From Sporolactobacillus vineae DSM 21990 = SL153 (GTDB taxonomy: Bacteria > Bacillota > Bacilli > Bacillales > Sporolactobacillaceae), in the NCBI RefSeq assembly GCF_000377985.1, contig NZ_KB899044.1, forward strand, positions 124,001 through 188,000: DNA of 64,000 bases, read 5' to 3'. A program made the position numbers and the translations under genes. Numbering within the stretch: the stretch's first letter is position 1; each line of letters opens with the position of its first letter. The notes under the pieces were generated by a model, which was not told the DNA's origin, made no database searches, and worked only from the letters and a program-made list of their open reading frames with translations. Below, one piece after another: positions 28,464 to 38,916 of this stretch.

Positions 28464-29735
28464 ATGCTTGTACGTCATGCAAAACTAGCAAACCGTAACG
28501 GACTCTGGCAAATTTACACGGAAAACGGCGTCATCCGTAAAATTGAACCGATGCGCGAGACTGAAACCGATAATTCCGGGACCGTGCTTGATGCCGAGGG
28601 CGGACTCGTGATTCCGCCGTTCATTGAACCTCACGTTCATCTGGATACCGTACTGACGGCCGGTGAACCGAAATGGAACATCAGCGGGACCCTTTTTGAA
28701 GGGATTGAGACCTGGGCGCTCCGCAAGAAGGTCCTGTCGCGTGAAGATGTGCTCACACGCGCCAAGACAGCACTGATGTGGCAGGCTGCCCAGGGCATCC
28801 AGTTCGTCCGCACGCATGTTGATGTGTGCGACCCGGAACTGACGGCGCTCAAGGCCCTTCTCGAACTGAAGGAAAAAGTATCGGACTGGATGGACATTCA
28901 GATCGTCGCTTTTCCGCAGGAGAGCATTTTCGGCTATCCTAAGGGCAAAGAATTAATGGAAGAAGCGATGAAGCTCGGCGCCGACGCGGTCGGCGGCATC
29001 CCCCATTATGAGCTGACACGTGAAGACGGCGTAGCATCGATGAAATTCGTTTTCGACCTGGCCGAGAAATATGACCGGCTGATCGATGTTCACTGTGACG
29101 AAATCGATGATGAACAATCCCGTTTTGTCGAAGTGATCGCTGCCGAAGCGTATAAAAGGGGTATCGGCGACCGCGTGACGGCCAGCCATACAACCGCGAT
29201 GCATTCCTACAACGGCGCCTATGCGGCCAAGGAATTCCGCGTGTTCAAAATGTCGGGGATGAATTTTGTCGCCAATCCGCTCGTCAACACGCATCTTCAG
29301 GGCCGGTTCGATACCTATCCGAAGCGGCGCGGCGTCACCCGGGTCAAGGAAATGCTTCACGCCGGCATCAATGTCTGCTTCGGCCATGACGACATTTTTG
29401 ATCCCTGGTATCCGCTCGGAACGGGGAACATGCTGCAAGTCCTGTTCCTCGGCCTGCATGTCTGCCAGCTGATGGGTTATGAGGAGATCAAGAAATCACT
29501 GGATCTGATCACCGCCAACAGCGCCCGGACGCTGCATATCTCCGACCGCTACGGGATCGAAGAAGGCAAACCGGCCAGCTTCCTGATCATGCCGGAGTCG
29601 GACAGTTATAATGTGATTCGTAAACTGGCGCCGGTTCGCTACTCTGTCCACAAGGGGAAACTCCTGGCGGAAACCAAACCCGCAGAATCCGAACTGATTC
29701 TCGACGGGAAAAGAACACCCGTGCATTTTAATTGA
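28464..29735 (+). CDS. codA: Cytosine deaminase
   Basis: Converts cytosine to uracil and ammonia (pyrimidine salvage). Amidohydrolase fold: HVH metal pair at 57/59 in [22 protein letters not shown] with the catalytic Glu, [12 protein letters not shown], and [19 protein letters not shown], which is characteristic of CodA-type enzymes. 423 residues. SD GAGGT. Followed by a strong terminator. Confidence 0.95.
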   Translation: MLVRHAKLANRNGLWQIYTENGVIRKIEPMRETETDNSGTVLDAEGGLVIPPFIEPHVHLDTVLTAGEPKWNISGTLFEGIETWALRKKVLSREDVLTRAKTALMWQAAQGIQFVRTHVDVCDPELTALKALLELKEKVSDWMDIQIVAFPQESIFGYPKGKELMEEAMKLGADAVGGIPHYELTREDGVASMKFVFDLAEKYDRLIDVHCDEIDDEQSRFVEVIAAEAYKRGIGDRVTASHTTAMHSYNGAYAAKEFRVFKMSGMNFVANPLVNTHLQGRFDTYPKRRGVTRVKEMLHAGINVCFGHDDIFDPWYPLGTGNMLQVLFLGLHVCQLMGYEEIKKSLDLITANSARTLHISDRYGIEEGKPASFLIMPESDSYNVIRKLAPVRYSVHKGKLLAETKPAESELILDGKRTPVHFN

Positions 29736-29749
29736 TCCGTTTTTTATCG

Positions 29750-29782
29750 GGAATTGCGTGAAACCGGCAATTCCTTTTTTTT
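29750..29782 (+). terminator. codBA terminator
   Basis: GGAATTGC / GCAATTCC 8-bp stem with a 9-nt loop and eight T. Confidence 0.88.
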
Positions 29783-29907
29783 CGGTCTTCAGAGTGAAAT
29801 TTTCGGTCTTTGCAAGTTTCAGCCGCTTTCTCATCCTGATCTTTTGAATATTCTCAGGCAGCCGGATATACTTTTATCAGAGGCTGTTTTTTTGTGAGGA
29901 AAAGGGG

Positions 29908-31356
29908 ATGAGAGATATTAAAAATGTAAGCCCTTACACTAAAGAGGATCCCATTGTTGCCGCGATTGCCGATTACATGTGTGCGGATCTTCATTTCAGC
30001 GATGAAGCTCTGGATACGGCGAAACTGGTCCTGACCGATGCGATCGGGTGCGGGATCCTGGCACTTGACTTCCCGGAATGCACCAAATTGCTCGGACCGG
30101 TTGTTCCAGGCATTTCCGTACCGGGCGGCGTACAAGTACCGGGTACTGATTACATTCTTGATCCGGTACAGGCAGCTTTCAATATTGGCTGCATGAACCG
30201 CTGGCTCGATTATAACGATACGTGGCTGGCTGCCGAATGGGGCCATCCTTCCGACAATCTGGCCGCAATTCTGGCAAGTGCTGCTTATCTCAGCAGACGC
30301 AACCGGTCTCTCGGAAAACCGCCGCTGACGATGCGGCATGTCCTGGATGCCTTGATTAAGACGCACGAGATTCAAGGCGTCCTTTCACTGGAGAACAGTC
30401 TGAACAGGCACGGCCTCGACCATGTCTTTTTCGTTAAAGTGGCCTCCGCTGCCGCTGCCTGCAGGCTGCTCGGAGGTACGAAAGAAGAAGTGGCTGCCGC
30501 TGTCTCCCAGGCCTGGATTGACGGAGCCAGTCTCCGCCTTTACCGCCACGCACCGAATACCGGTTCACGCAAGTCCTGGGCGGCCGGCGATGCGGCAAGC
30601 CGCGGTGTTCAGCTGGCGCTCCTGACCCTGCGCGGCGAAATGGGCTACGCGACCCCTCTGACCACAAAAGAATGGGGTTTTCAGGATGTGTTTTTGAACG
30701 GCCAGCCTGTCACCCTTGCGCGCCCCCTCGGATCCTATGTGATGGAAAATGTGCTGTTCAAAGTGTCCTATCCGGCGGAGTTTCATGCCCAGACCGCACT
30801 GGAAGCCGCGATTCGCCTGCATCAGTCAGTGGCTCATCGGCTTGACGAGATCGAAAAAATTGAGATCGTCACGCATGAATCAGCCATCCGGATCATTACC
30901 AAAACCGGTCCGCTGCACAATCCGGCCGACCGCGACCACTGCATTCAGTACATCGTCGCTGTCGGGCTGATTTTCGGTACGTTGAATGCCGGGCATTATG
31001 AGGATGCTGCCGCCGCCGATCCGCGGATCGACGCGCTGCGAAGCAAGACAAACGTACGTGAAAATCCGGCATACAGCAGAGACTATCTTGATCCGGAAAA
31101 GCGATCGATCGCCAGCAGTGTCCAGGTTTTCTTTTCCGATGGATCAAAAACCGATCGTATCGCCGTTGAATATCCGATCGGCCACCGCCGGAGACGAACA
31201 GAAGCGGTCCCATTGCTTGCCGATAAGTTCAGACACAACCTGCGTACGCATTTTCCTAAAAAAAGAGTTGATGCCCTCATTGACTGCTGCCGTGAACGGA
31301 AATCACTTGAAAAGATGCCTGTCGATGAATGGCTGGACCTTTTTTCGATTAATTGA
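29908..31356 (+). CDS. prpD: 2-methylcitrate dehydratase (MmgE/PrpD family)
   Basis: Dehydrates 2-methylcitrate in propionyl-CoA breakdown; may also act on citrate. The MmgE/PrpD family is recognised by [46 protein letters not shown] and [15 protein letters not shown]. 482 residues, cytosolic. GAGG lies 8 nt before the ATG. The next gene is a methylisocitrate lyase. The citrate-synthase-like PrpC/MmgD expected for a full cycle is not in the window. Confidence 0.9.
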   Translation: MRDIKNVSPYTKEDPIVAAIADYMCADLHFSDEALDTAKLVLTDAIGCGILALDFPECTKLLGPVVPGISVPGGVQVPGTDYILDPVQAAFNIGCMNRWLDYNDTWLAAEWGHPSDNLAAILASAAYLSRRNRSLGKPPLTMRHVLDALIKTHEIQGVLSLENSLNRHGLDHVFFVKVASAAAACRLLGGTKEEVAAAVSQAWIDGASLRLYRHAPNTGSRKSWAAGDAASRGVQLALLTLRGEMGYATPLTTKEWGFQDVFLNGQPVTLARPLGSYVMENVLFKVSYPAEFHAQTALEAAIRLHQSVAHRLDEIEKIEIVTHESAIRIITKTGPLHNPADRDHCIQYIVAVGLIFGTLNAGHYEDAAAADPRIDALRSKTNVRENPAYSRDYLDPEKRSIASSVQVFFSDGSKTDRIAVEYPIGHRRRRTEAVPLLADKFRHNLRTHFPKKRVDALIDCCRERKSLEKMPVDEWLDLFSIN

Positions 31357-31384
31357 CGCAATCATTTGAATGGAGGAGATTACA

Positions 31385-32311
31385 TTGAGCTGGCTTGTGA
31401 ACAGACAATCATCACAATCGCAACTGGCCGCACGTTTCCGGGAACTGATGAACGGGCCGGAGATTCTGAAAATTCCCGGTGTCCATGACGGCATGTCCGC
31501 ACTGATCGCTAAAAAAGTCGGTTTTCGCGCCCTGTACCTGTCCGGTGCAGCATATACAGCAAGCCGCGGTTTGCCGGATCTGGGACTGATTTACTCCAAT
31601 GAACTGGCAGTTAAAGCAGCGGAACTGATCCGGGCTGCGGATCTGCCGTTGCTGGCCGACATCGACACCGGCTACGGCGGCGTCATCAATGTCGCCCGGG
31701 CGGCTCGGGAAATGGCCGAGGCGGGTGTCGCAGCCGTCCAGATAGAGGATCAGCAGCTGCCGAAGAAGTGCGGTCATCTCAATGGAAAACGTCTCGTTTC
31801 TGCCGAAGACATGGCGCAGAAAATCAGCACGTTGAAGAAGATTGCACCGGAGCTTGTTGTCATTGCCCGAACCGATGCAAAGGCCGTCGAAGGACTGGAA
31901 AGCGCCTGCGCACGTGCCCGCAGCTATGTCGCGGCCGGTGCAGATGCTATTTTCCCGGAAGCGCTGACGACTGAGACGGACTTCAGGACCTTTCGCCGTG
32001 CCGTCGATGTCCCGCTTCTGGCCAACATGACCGAGTTCGGCAAGACGCCTTACTATACGGCTGCTCAATTCGCATCATTCGGTTTTCAGCTGGTCATTTA
32101 TCCGGTAACGTCCATGCGTGCTGCCGCAAAAGCTGTTGAACGCGTTTTTACAACCATCTTCGAAACAGGGACGCAGAAAGATGCTCTGAGTGCGCTGCAG
32201 ACCCGTGCCGAACTGTATGAAACGATTCAGTACAGTCAGTACGAGTCCCTTGATCGGGAGCTGGCGAAAACAATTCTTCCCGAAATCGGGAAAGAGGATC
32301 CGGAGAAATGA
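31385..32311 (+). CDS. prpB: Methylisocitrate lyase
   Basis: Cleaves 2-methylisocitrate to pyruvate and succinate. PEP-mutase/isocitrate-lyase superfamily: LYLSGAAYTASRGLPD, ADIDTGYGG metal site (about 91-99), and the KKCGHLNGK loop (from residue 127) with the catalytic Cys. An ATG at 31370 sits inside the SD; the TTG at 31385, 6 nt after GGAGGAG, is the likely start (308 residues). Same operon as prpD, 28 bp apart. Confidence 0.9.
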   Translation: MSWLVNRQSSQSQLAARFRELMNGPEILKIPGVHDGMSALIAKKVGFRALYLSGAAYTASRGLPDLGLIYSNELAVKAAELIRAADLPLLADIDTGYGGVINVARAAREMAEAGVAAVQIEDQQLPKKCGHLNGKRLVSAEDMAQKISTLKKIAPELVVIARTDAKAVEGLESACARARSYVAAGADAIFPEALTTETDFRTFRRAVDVPLLANMTEFGKTPYYTAAQFASFGFQLVIYPVTSMRAAAKAVERVFTTIFETGTQKDALSALQTRAELYETIQYSQYESLDRELAKTILPEIGKEDPEK

Positions 32312-32333
32312 CGCGGCCGCCTGAAAAAATTTG

Positions 32334-32383
32334 AAAACCTGAGCAATGGTCAGCCCCTCCGGCTGAGCTTACTCAGGTTTTTT
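32334..32383. terminator. Two-tier terminator shared by prpB and rarA
   Basis: Outer stem AAAACCTGAG / CTCAGGTTTT and inner stem TCAGCC / GGCTGA, ending in a T run on the plus strand and an A run at the left. It covers the rarA stop codon. Confidence 0.8.
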
Positions 32384-33718
32384 ATCGTGCGGGTCGTGCT
32401 GCCGGTGCCATGCTTTGATTTGCTCCAGTCGCTGTGCCACCTTGGCTTCAGAACCCTGATCGGTCGGATGATAATATTGATGTCCGATCAGATTCGACGG
32501 CATCGTCTGCATGGTCGTCAGTTTATCCTTCGTGTCATGGGCGTATTGATAGCCTTCTCCGTAATGGAGTTCTTTCATCAGCCGGGTCGGTGCGTTCCGG
32601 ATAACCGCCGGTACAGGCTCGTCGATACTGTTCTTCGCGTCATCTCTGGCCGCTTCATAGGCAGTATAAACCGCATTCGATTTCGGTGCCAGCGACAGAT
32701 AAGTAACCGCGTGTGCCAGGTGGACACCGCACTCAGGCAGCCCGATAAAATGGCAGGCCTGATAGACCGAAACAGTGATTTCTACAGCCCTGCTGTCGGC
32801 CATTCCGACATCTTCGCTGGCAAAACGGACGAGGCGGCGGGCAATGTAGAGCGGATCTTCCCCGCCCTCCACCATTCGGGCCAGCCAGTACAGTGCCGCA
32901 TCAACGTCACTGTTGCGCATCGACTTGTGCAGCGCTGAGATGAGATTGTAGTGCTCCTCCCCATGTTTGTCGTAAAGCAGCGATTTCTGGGAAGTGATCT
33001 GTTCCAGCGTGTCCGGATCGACAGAAATCCGATCACCGGCTTTTGTTCCATTCAGTACCGCCATCTCCAGGGTATTCAGTGCCACCCGCCCGTCTCCGTT
33101 GGAAAATCCGGCAATCATGTCAAGGGATTGCCGGTCGATTGAAATTTTCCGTGTGCCAAAGCCCCGGGGATCCTGAAGCGCCTGCCGAAGCAGCCGGACA
33201 ATGTCTTCTGAAGTCAGTTGCTTCAGGACGAATACTTTACAGCGGGAAAGCAGCGCGGAATTAATTTCAAATGACGGGTTCTCCGTCGTCGCGCCGATTA
33301 AAGTGATGCTGCCCTTTTCGACATAAGGCAGAAATGCATCTTGCTGCGCCTTATTGAAGCGATGTATTTCATCAACGAAGACAATCGTTCTGGTCCCGAA
33401 TTTGCGGTTTTCTTCTGCATCGGCCATCACTTTGCGGATGTCCTTTATCCCGCTCGTCACCGCGCTGAAATTGATAAAGGCTGCCTTCGTTTTTCTCGCA
33501 ATGATCCGGGCTAACGTGGTCTTGCCGACCCCTGGCGGCCCCCAGAAGATCAGCGAAGCCGCTTCATCCTGGTCAATCAGTGTACGCAGCACTTTGCCCT
33601 CACCGAGCAACTGGCGCTGACCGACGAATTCGTCGAGATTTCTTGGGCGAACCCGCTCAGCCAGAGGCCGTGATTGCTCCGGATGATCAAATAAAGATTC
33701 CTGTTCGATGTTTGCCAC
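32369..33718 (-). CDS. rarA: Replication-associated recombination protein A (RarA/MgsA AAA+ ATPase)
   Basis: AAA+ ATPase acting at stalled replication forks, related to clamp-loader and RuvB ATPases. Walker A GPPGVGKT (60-67), Walker B with FVDEIHRFNKAQQD, sensor ATTENPSFEINSALLSR, and the C-terminal tetramerisation domain. 449 residues. SD AAAAGGAG. Stands alone between the yhaN unit and prpB. Confidence 0.95.
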   Translation of the reverse strand: MANIEQESLFDHPEQSRPLAERVRPRNLDEFVGQRQLLGEGKVLRTLIDQDEAASLIFWGPPGVGKTTLARIIARKTKAAFINFSAVTSGIKDIRKVMADAEENRKFGTRTIVFVDEIHRFNKAQQDAFLPYVEKGSITLIGATTENPSFEINSALLSRCKVFVLKQLTSEDIVRLLRQALQDPRGFGTRKISIDRQSLDMIAGFSNGDGRVALNTLEMAVLNGTKAGDRISVDPDTLEQITSQKSLLYDKHGEEHYNLISALHKSMRNSDVDAALYWLARMVEGGEDPLYIARRLVRFASEDVGMADSRAVEITVSVYQACHFIGLPECGVHLAHAVTYLSLAPKSNAVYTAYEAARDDAKNSIDEPVPAVIRNAPTRLMKELHYGEGYQYAHDTKDKLTTMQTMPSNLIGHQYYHPTDQGSEAKVAQRLEQIKAWHRQHDPHDKKPE

Positions 33719-33842
33719 TCCTTTTTGCTGCTAGCCAGTCCGCAGCAGACAATCCATTGCAGCATGCCCAACGTAACCCATGATTTTTCACTTAACGTTT
33801 TTAATTGATAAGCTCTAGGCGGCAGCGATAAGGAAGCCGGAA

Positions 33843-36800
33843 TTATTTTGCCACGGATGCCCGTTCAGGGTTCAGTTCAAACAGCTGATACTCATCGTTC
33901 GATGCCAGTTCATGCATCATGGCCACAAGACGTTCATGGTGGGTGAAAAAGATGACCTGTGTCCGCTTCGACAGTCCGAGCAGCACCCGGAGTGTTTCCT
34001 TAGCGCGCAGGTCGTCGAAATGAATGAGAATGTCGTCCACAATAAACGGAATCGGTTCATTGTGCGCAGCATACTTCTCAATGCTTGCCAGACGCAGCGA
34101 CAGATAGAGCTGGTCTTTGGTCCCGTCGCTCATCCCTTCCAGCGGCACCTTCCCGCCGCTCGCGTGAGTCCCCATCAGCACCGGCTGATCTTTTTCATCA
34201 TAATCGACCGTCAGACCGGTGAATGAACGAAGCGTCAACCGGGTGAACAGTTCTCCGGCGCGCTTCAGGATCGGATCCTGGTTCTGGTTACGGTACTGCT
34301 CGATCCCCTTCTGCAGCAGCAGTGAGGCCATTTTCAGCTGAATGTACTGGTCTGTCTGGTAGGCGATCTGAGCCAGAACGCCTTCCTTTTCCTGCTCGGC
34401 CCGAACCGCGTCGGTACTGTTGCCTTGAATCTTCTCTTCATATTCATGTTTTACCGCACCGTGATCCTGCTCGCACTGTGAGCGTTCCGGTTCCAGCTGT
34501 TCCAGTTCGTTCCCGATCTCATCCAGATCTGCCGCAAGACTGTTTCGGTCGATTTGCGCTGCTTCCCGGGCGAGTTCGTCGAGGGACAGCCCGTCTCCGA
34601 TCTGTAACAGTTCTTTACGGGTCTGGCTCAGTTCCGACTGACGCTGCTTCTTGAAGAGCGAAGCCTGTTCCGTCTTTTCCAGCTCTCCGGCAGTCGTACA
34701 TCCGGCCTGGCGAATCAAACCGGTTAAAAGGGCTTCGGCTTCCTTTCTTTTTTGATCGGCTGATTTTGCGTCGACGCCGATCCTTTTCAGGCGTTGGTGA
34801 AGGCCTCTCAGCGTCTCCTGATCCGTCCGCGCTTTCTGAAGCTCCTGATAAAGCCGGTTGACGGCGGCGCCGCAGTCCGTCTCATCCATCCCGATGGAAA
34901 ACAAGTGCGTCATCTCTCTCGTCTTTTTCATAAAATCCTGCACCTGAGCGCGCACTTTCTCCAGATCGATGATCACCCTTTGCCGCTCGTCTTCCCGAAG
35001 TGCCAGCTGCTCATAGCGGTTGAGCAGTGTTTCGGCGATCGCCGGTACTGTTGACGGGGTGATGCTCGTCCCGGCGACGGCGTCCTGCCAGGCTGCCGCC
35101 CACTGCTGCCGTTTGAGACTGTTTTCTTTCAGCTTGCCGGTCAGTTCTTCCTCATGCTTACGACCGTCTGCCAGGCTGGCTTTCAGGTTGTCCCGCTTTG
35201 TCAGCGCCGTGCGGGTTTTCCGGATCAGATCCTCCGCCAGGCTGATCAGATCTTCCAGACCGTCTTTTTCAGAAACAGTTACCCTGTTCTTCAGAACGTC
35301 ATGAAGCAAATGATGCAGGTCGCTCTTTTTGTTGTTCAGCGCATCAAGCTCCCTGCGACAATCATCAGAGTCCTGGACCATCGTCCGGATCTGTTCATAC
35401 TTGACAAGCCATTCATCCATTTCAGCCGGTGAAAGCGGGGTGATGCCATAAGTTGCCCACAGGGCGTTCCAGTCGTCCTGCCATTGATCTGCCACACGGT
35501 TCAGCTGTTCCTGTTCCGCTTTCAGCTGCACGATTTTGTGCCTGCTGCTTTCACTATCAGCCAGATATTTATTTTTCTCCCCGACTTTTGCCGCTTCGGC
35601 CCGCATACGGTCGGCAACACGGTCAGATTCACGGACATCGTCTTCATAAACGTCCTCAATCGCGCGGCTTCCGGTGTAGGCGTCAATGCTCACGCCCCAG
35701 TCGCCACGCTCCAGTTTGTTCCGGATCAGTCCCCAGCCCTGATCGCGATGCTTCCGGACATTTGTCAGCTGCGCTTCCGAGGGGATTTCTGCCAGGGAAT
35801 CCAGCTCACGGATCTGTTTCCGGCACGTGGCCGCGATTTCTTCCTGAGCGTGAATCTGATCGATGATCTTCTGCCGGCTTTGATCCAAAGCGCGTTTTTT
35901 CTGCTCATTTAATCTTACAGTCTCTGTCAGAACAGCGAATGACCTGCCGATCAGTTCCCAGACGGTTCCATGCCACAAAGGCAGCCGCTTCACTGCTTCA
36001 TCAATCTGTGCCTGCTTGAGTGCCAGTTTTTTCTCCAGACTGGAGAGCAACGATTCAATATCGCCCGCCCGTCTGGCTTTCTCCACTGCGCGTTCAATCT
36101 CCTCGCTTCCCGGCTGATCCGGCAGCGCATTCAGCTGATCCTGTTTCTTCTGCTGTTCCTCTCCGATCCGCTCCAGATCGTTCTGAAGGGCCGTCCGTGT
36201 ATGATCGAGCAGCGGCTTCTGTTTACACAGCTGCCGGATCGTCTCCTTTTTCTCTGCAGATAAACGAAAGCGACCAATCTGCCTGATGTCTGCGCGAGCC
36301 GGGTCCAGTTCTTTCATCGCTGAAGTCAGCTGTGCATCGAGCTGGTCACGTTTTCCCTCAAGCAGCGGGATACGTTTCCGGTTCTTCTGATACTCAGCCA
36401 GTTCCTGGAAAAGCGTTTCAATACGTGACGTCTGTTCAAATAGGCCGTCGGGGATGCGCACTTCGCTCAGCTGACGCAGCAGCTCTTTATGCTCCTCATC
36501 CGCACGCTGCCCGTCTCTTACGGCGTTACTCAATGCGTTCTGCGCCGCCCTGCGCCGGTCGCCGGCATCGTCAGGAAGATCCGGCACATCGGCAAGCGCG
36601 GCTAATTTTTCCTCGAGATCTCTTAGTTTCGCCAGTTTCGGCAAGGTCAGTTTGATCCGTTCAAGCATCGTTTTCCTGCGTCTCAGCGCCCTGAGCCTTC
36701 TCTTGATCTCCTCAATCTTTTCTTCTCCGTCTCTGTAGGATTTCTCCAGCGCGTTCCAGTTGCGGACCTTCAGCTGCCGTTCGGCAATCGCCTTCTTGAG

Positions 36801-37370
36801 CTCCTTCTCCTCACTGATCAGCTTGTTCAGCGGTGTTTTCTTTCCCGACTTTTTAAAAATGTCCCTTGATTGATTTTCAAGGCGATCAAGAACCTTGCGC
36901 AGCCGGGTCAGACCGGAGGCTGCGGAAAAAAGGCTCTCACCAAGATTCCCGCCGCTCTGGAGCAGTCCCTCGCCACCTTCGCGCATCCGGACATGATCCA
37001 GAGCGAACATATTCAGGAAATGTTCCTTTGTGAGACCGTTCAAATACTGATTCACGAGGGCCTCACTGATCGGATGACCGTCCAGATCGAGAACGGTGTG
37101 CTTCATCCCCTTACGCCGGACAAACTGCAGCGTTTCTCCCGTTGATTTCCGGAGCTGGCCCTCAATTCTCAGCGAACCATTATCGTGGAGAAACGAATCT
37201 GTTGTCCGCGCCGGGATCCCATAGAGAAAATCGGTGATCGCCCGCAATGCCGTACTTTTTCCTGCTTCATTCAGACCGAACAGCAGATGAAAATTTTTTG
37301 CGGAATCAAAGGGAATTGCATAATCTGTGAACTGGCCGAACGCGCGAATCGTTAACCGGTCAAATCTCAT
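33843..37370 (-). CDS. SbcC-like AAA ATPase, YhaN family
   Basis: A 1175-residue SMC/Rad50-like ATPase. Walker A GLNEAGKSTALRAI lies near residue 33; the C-terminus has LEGMSDGTKDQLYLSLRLASIE (ABC signature) and PFIVDDILIHFDD (Walker B). Between them are about 800 residues of coiled coil rich in Leu, Gln, Arg and Glu. The 4-bp overlap with yhaO (ATGA) shows that the two make one complex, a nuclease-ATPase for DNA ends analogous to SbcCD. Biochemical role is inferred from that family. Confidence 0.88.
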   Translation of the reverse strand: MRFDRLTIRAFGQFTDYAIPFDSAKNFHLLFGLNEAGKSTALRAITDFLYGIPARTTDSFLHDNGSLRIEGQLRKSTGETLQFVRRKGMKHTVLDLDGHPISEALVNQYLNGLTKEHFLNMFALDHVRMREGGEGLLQSGGNLGESLFSAASGLTRLRKVLDRLENQSRDIFKKSGKKTPLNKLISEEKELKKAIAERQLKVRNWNALEKSYRDGEEKIEEIKRRLRALRRRKTMLERIKLTLPKLAKLRDLEEKLAALADVPDLPDDAGDRRRAAQNALSNAVRDGQRADEEHKELLRQLSEVRIPDGLFEQTSRIETLFQELAEYQKNRKRIPLLEGKRDQLDAQLTSAMKELDPARADIRQIGRFRLSAEKKETIRQLCKQKPLLDHTRTALQNDLERIGEEQQKKQDQLNALPDQPGSEEIERAVEKARRAGDIESLLSSLEKKLALKQAQIDEAVKRLPLWHGTVWELIGRSFAVLTETVRLNEQKKRALDQSRQKIIDQIHAQEEIAATCRKQIRELDSLAEIPSEAQLTNVRKHRDQGWGLIRNKLERGDWGVSIDAYTGSRAIEDVYEDDVRESDRVADRMRAEAAKVGEKNKYLADSESSRHKIVQLKAEQEQLNRVADQWQDDWNALWATYGITPLSPAEMDEWLVKYEQIRTMVQDSDDCRRELDALNNKKSDLHHLLHDVLKNRVTVSEKDGLEDLISLAEDLIRKTRTALTKRDNLKASLADGRKHEEELTGKLKENSLKRQQWAAAWQDAVAGTSITPSTVPAIAETLLNRYEQLALREDERQRVIIDLEKVRAQVQDFMKKTREMTHLFSIGMDETDCGAAVNRLYQELQKARTDQETLRGLHQRLKRIGVDAKSADQKRKEAEALLTGLIRQAGCTTAGELEKTEQASLFKKQRQSELSQTRKELLQIGDGLSLDELAREAAQIDRNSLAADLDEIGNELEQLEPERSQCEQDHGAVKHEYEEKIQGNSTDAVRAEQEKEGVLAQIAYQTDQYIQLKMASLLLQKGIEQYRNQNQDPILKRAGELFTRLTLRSFTGLTVDYDEKDQPVLMGTHASGGKVPLEGMSDGTKDQLYLSLRLASIEKYAAHNEPIPFIVDDILIHFDDLRAKETLRVLLGLSKRTQVIFFTHHERLVAMMHELASNDEYQLFELNPERASVAK

Positions 37371-38641
37371 GACACACTCATCTCCGGATGGGATAAATAA
37401 TAGAGAATCAGATCTTCAACATCAGGCAGACGTTTTTTAAGGAATTCCGTACGATCAAACGAAAAACCGCCGTTTCCGTTTTTCAGTTCAAAAGGCAGTG
37501 CCTGCTTCAGGTCCTGGAATGCATCAAGCAGCTGATGCAAAGTTGCCTCATCCGCAGACATCCGGTTGATCGTGTTGAGGATGGCCGCCACAGGTGTGTC
37601 CTGTTTGGTCAGTTCAGCCAGACTGACCGGATCCGTCGTCTCGATCTTCACCTTCTCAACCCAGATGTCGCCGCTGCCGACTTCCAGCGCCAGTGACCGG
37701 ATATTATTGATCAGATAATCCTCCCGCACAATCAGTTCCTGGTGAAGCTTCGTTATGCCGTGGATCTGAAAACGGACAGCCAGCAGCCGTCCGCCCGCCT
37801 GCCGGTAGCGCTCCTCAAGCAGCGTCCGCGCACTGTCGCGCATTGCTTCAATATCGGTCATCCCGGTTGCGTCAAGATCGCAGCGCTCCCAGCGCAGGAC
37901 GTCGAGCGGCAGCTCGGTAAGCGTGTCAACGGTGCCATTTTGTACGCTGACCAGCGTGCAGCCTTTTTCCCCGGTCTCGTTGATGTGCCGGCCCTGAATA
38001 TTGCCGGAAAAAAGAATCACCGGATCTTTCGGATGAAGCAGTTCACGTTTATGTATATGGCCAAGCGCCCAATAGTCGTAGCCCTTCTCGATCATGTCGT
38101 CGACGGAGCAGGGCGCATAATTCTCATGCCCCTCCCGCCCGGTCGCACTCGTGTGCAGCACACCGATGTTAAAGTACCCTTCACGGCGTTCGGGATACCC
38201 TTTGACCAGATTTTCCTCCACGGATCGCGAGGCAAAACCCTGACCGTGAACGGCCACTTTCAGCTCTTCGATAACGTCTGTTTCCGCGTGATCAGTCGGA
38301 AATTCACTCACATTATCCGGCAGTTTCAGTTCTCTCGAGATCAAGCTTGCTGCATCGTGATTCCCGCGGATCAGGAACACGCGGATTCCGGCCTTCTGCA
38401 GGCGTACCATCTGGCTCGTGAAGAAGAGTCCGGTGTTGTAGTCCTTCCAGTCGCCGTCGTATAAATCGCCGGCAATAATGAGGAAGGCGACCTTCCGCGT
38501 GATTGCCTGATCGATCAGGTTGACGAATGCATCCCGGGTGGCGCTCCGGATCCGTTCCACCGGCGCACCTTCATAGTGTTCGAGTCCGATCAGCGGGCTG
38601 TCCAGATGAATATCCGCCGCATGAATAAATGTAAATGACAT
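37367..38641 (-). CDS. SbcD-like DNA repair exonuclease, YhaO family
   Basis: Metallophosphoesterase partner of YhaN. Motifs in order: HAADIHLDSP, IAGDLYDGDW, IRGNHDAAS, VLHTSATGREGHENYAPC and ALGHIHKRE, which together form the di-metal site. The frame starts at 38680, but those 13 extra codons contain the SD (GGGGGGAGG); the ATG at 38641 is 5 nt after it. B. subtilis has yhaM before yhaN; it is absent here. Confidence 0.9.
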   Translation of the reverse strand: MSFTFIHAADIHLDSPLIGLEHYEGAPVERIRSATRDAFVNLIDQAITRKVAFLIIAGDLYDGDWKDYNTGLFFTSQMVRLQKAGIRVFLIRGNHDAASLISRELKLPDNVSEFPTDHAETDVIEELKVAVHGQGFASRSVEENLVKGYPERREGYFNIGVLHTSATGREGHENYAPCSVDDMIEKGYDYWALGHIHKRELLHPKDPVILFSGNIQGRHINETGEKGCTLVSVQNGTVDTLTELPLDVLRWERCDLDATGMTDIEAMRDSARTLLEERYRQAGGRLLAVRFQIHGITKLHQELIVREDYLINNIRSLALEVGSGDIWVEKVKIETTDPVSLAELTKQDTPVAAILNTINRMSADEATLHQLLDAFQDLKQALPFELKNGNGGFSFDRTEFLKKRLPDVEDLILYYLSHPEMSVS

Positions 38642-38830
38642 ACATCCTCCCCCCAGTCTCGCAAACTTCGCATACATCACGATCTAAAACTTATGATTAG
38701 TTTAATAGTAACAGATTCCTTGTTCAGCTTAAATATGAACCACTTGCAGAGAGTGTGAAAACAAATTTTAAGTGAACCAAAAAGATTCTTAAACTGAACC
38801 GGCTGAATCATTAGGATTCAGGCAATAAAC

Positions 38831-38859
38831 TTGTAAGCGCATACATTGAAAATTATAAT
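38831..38859 (+). promoter_or_regulatory. Sigma-A promoter of the alcohol dehydrogenase gene
   Basis: TTGTAA (38831-38836), 17 nt, perfect TATAAT (38854-38859), about 60 bp before the start codon. Confidence 0.7.
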
Positions 38860-38916
38860 AAGAACACAACGTGATGCAGAAATGACCGAAATTTTATCCA
38901 AAGAAAGCCGGGCTGA

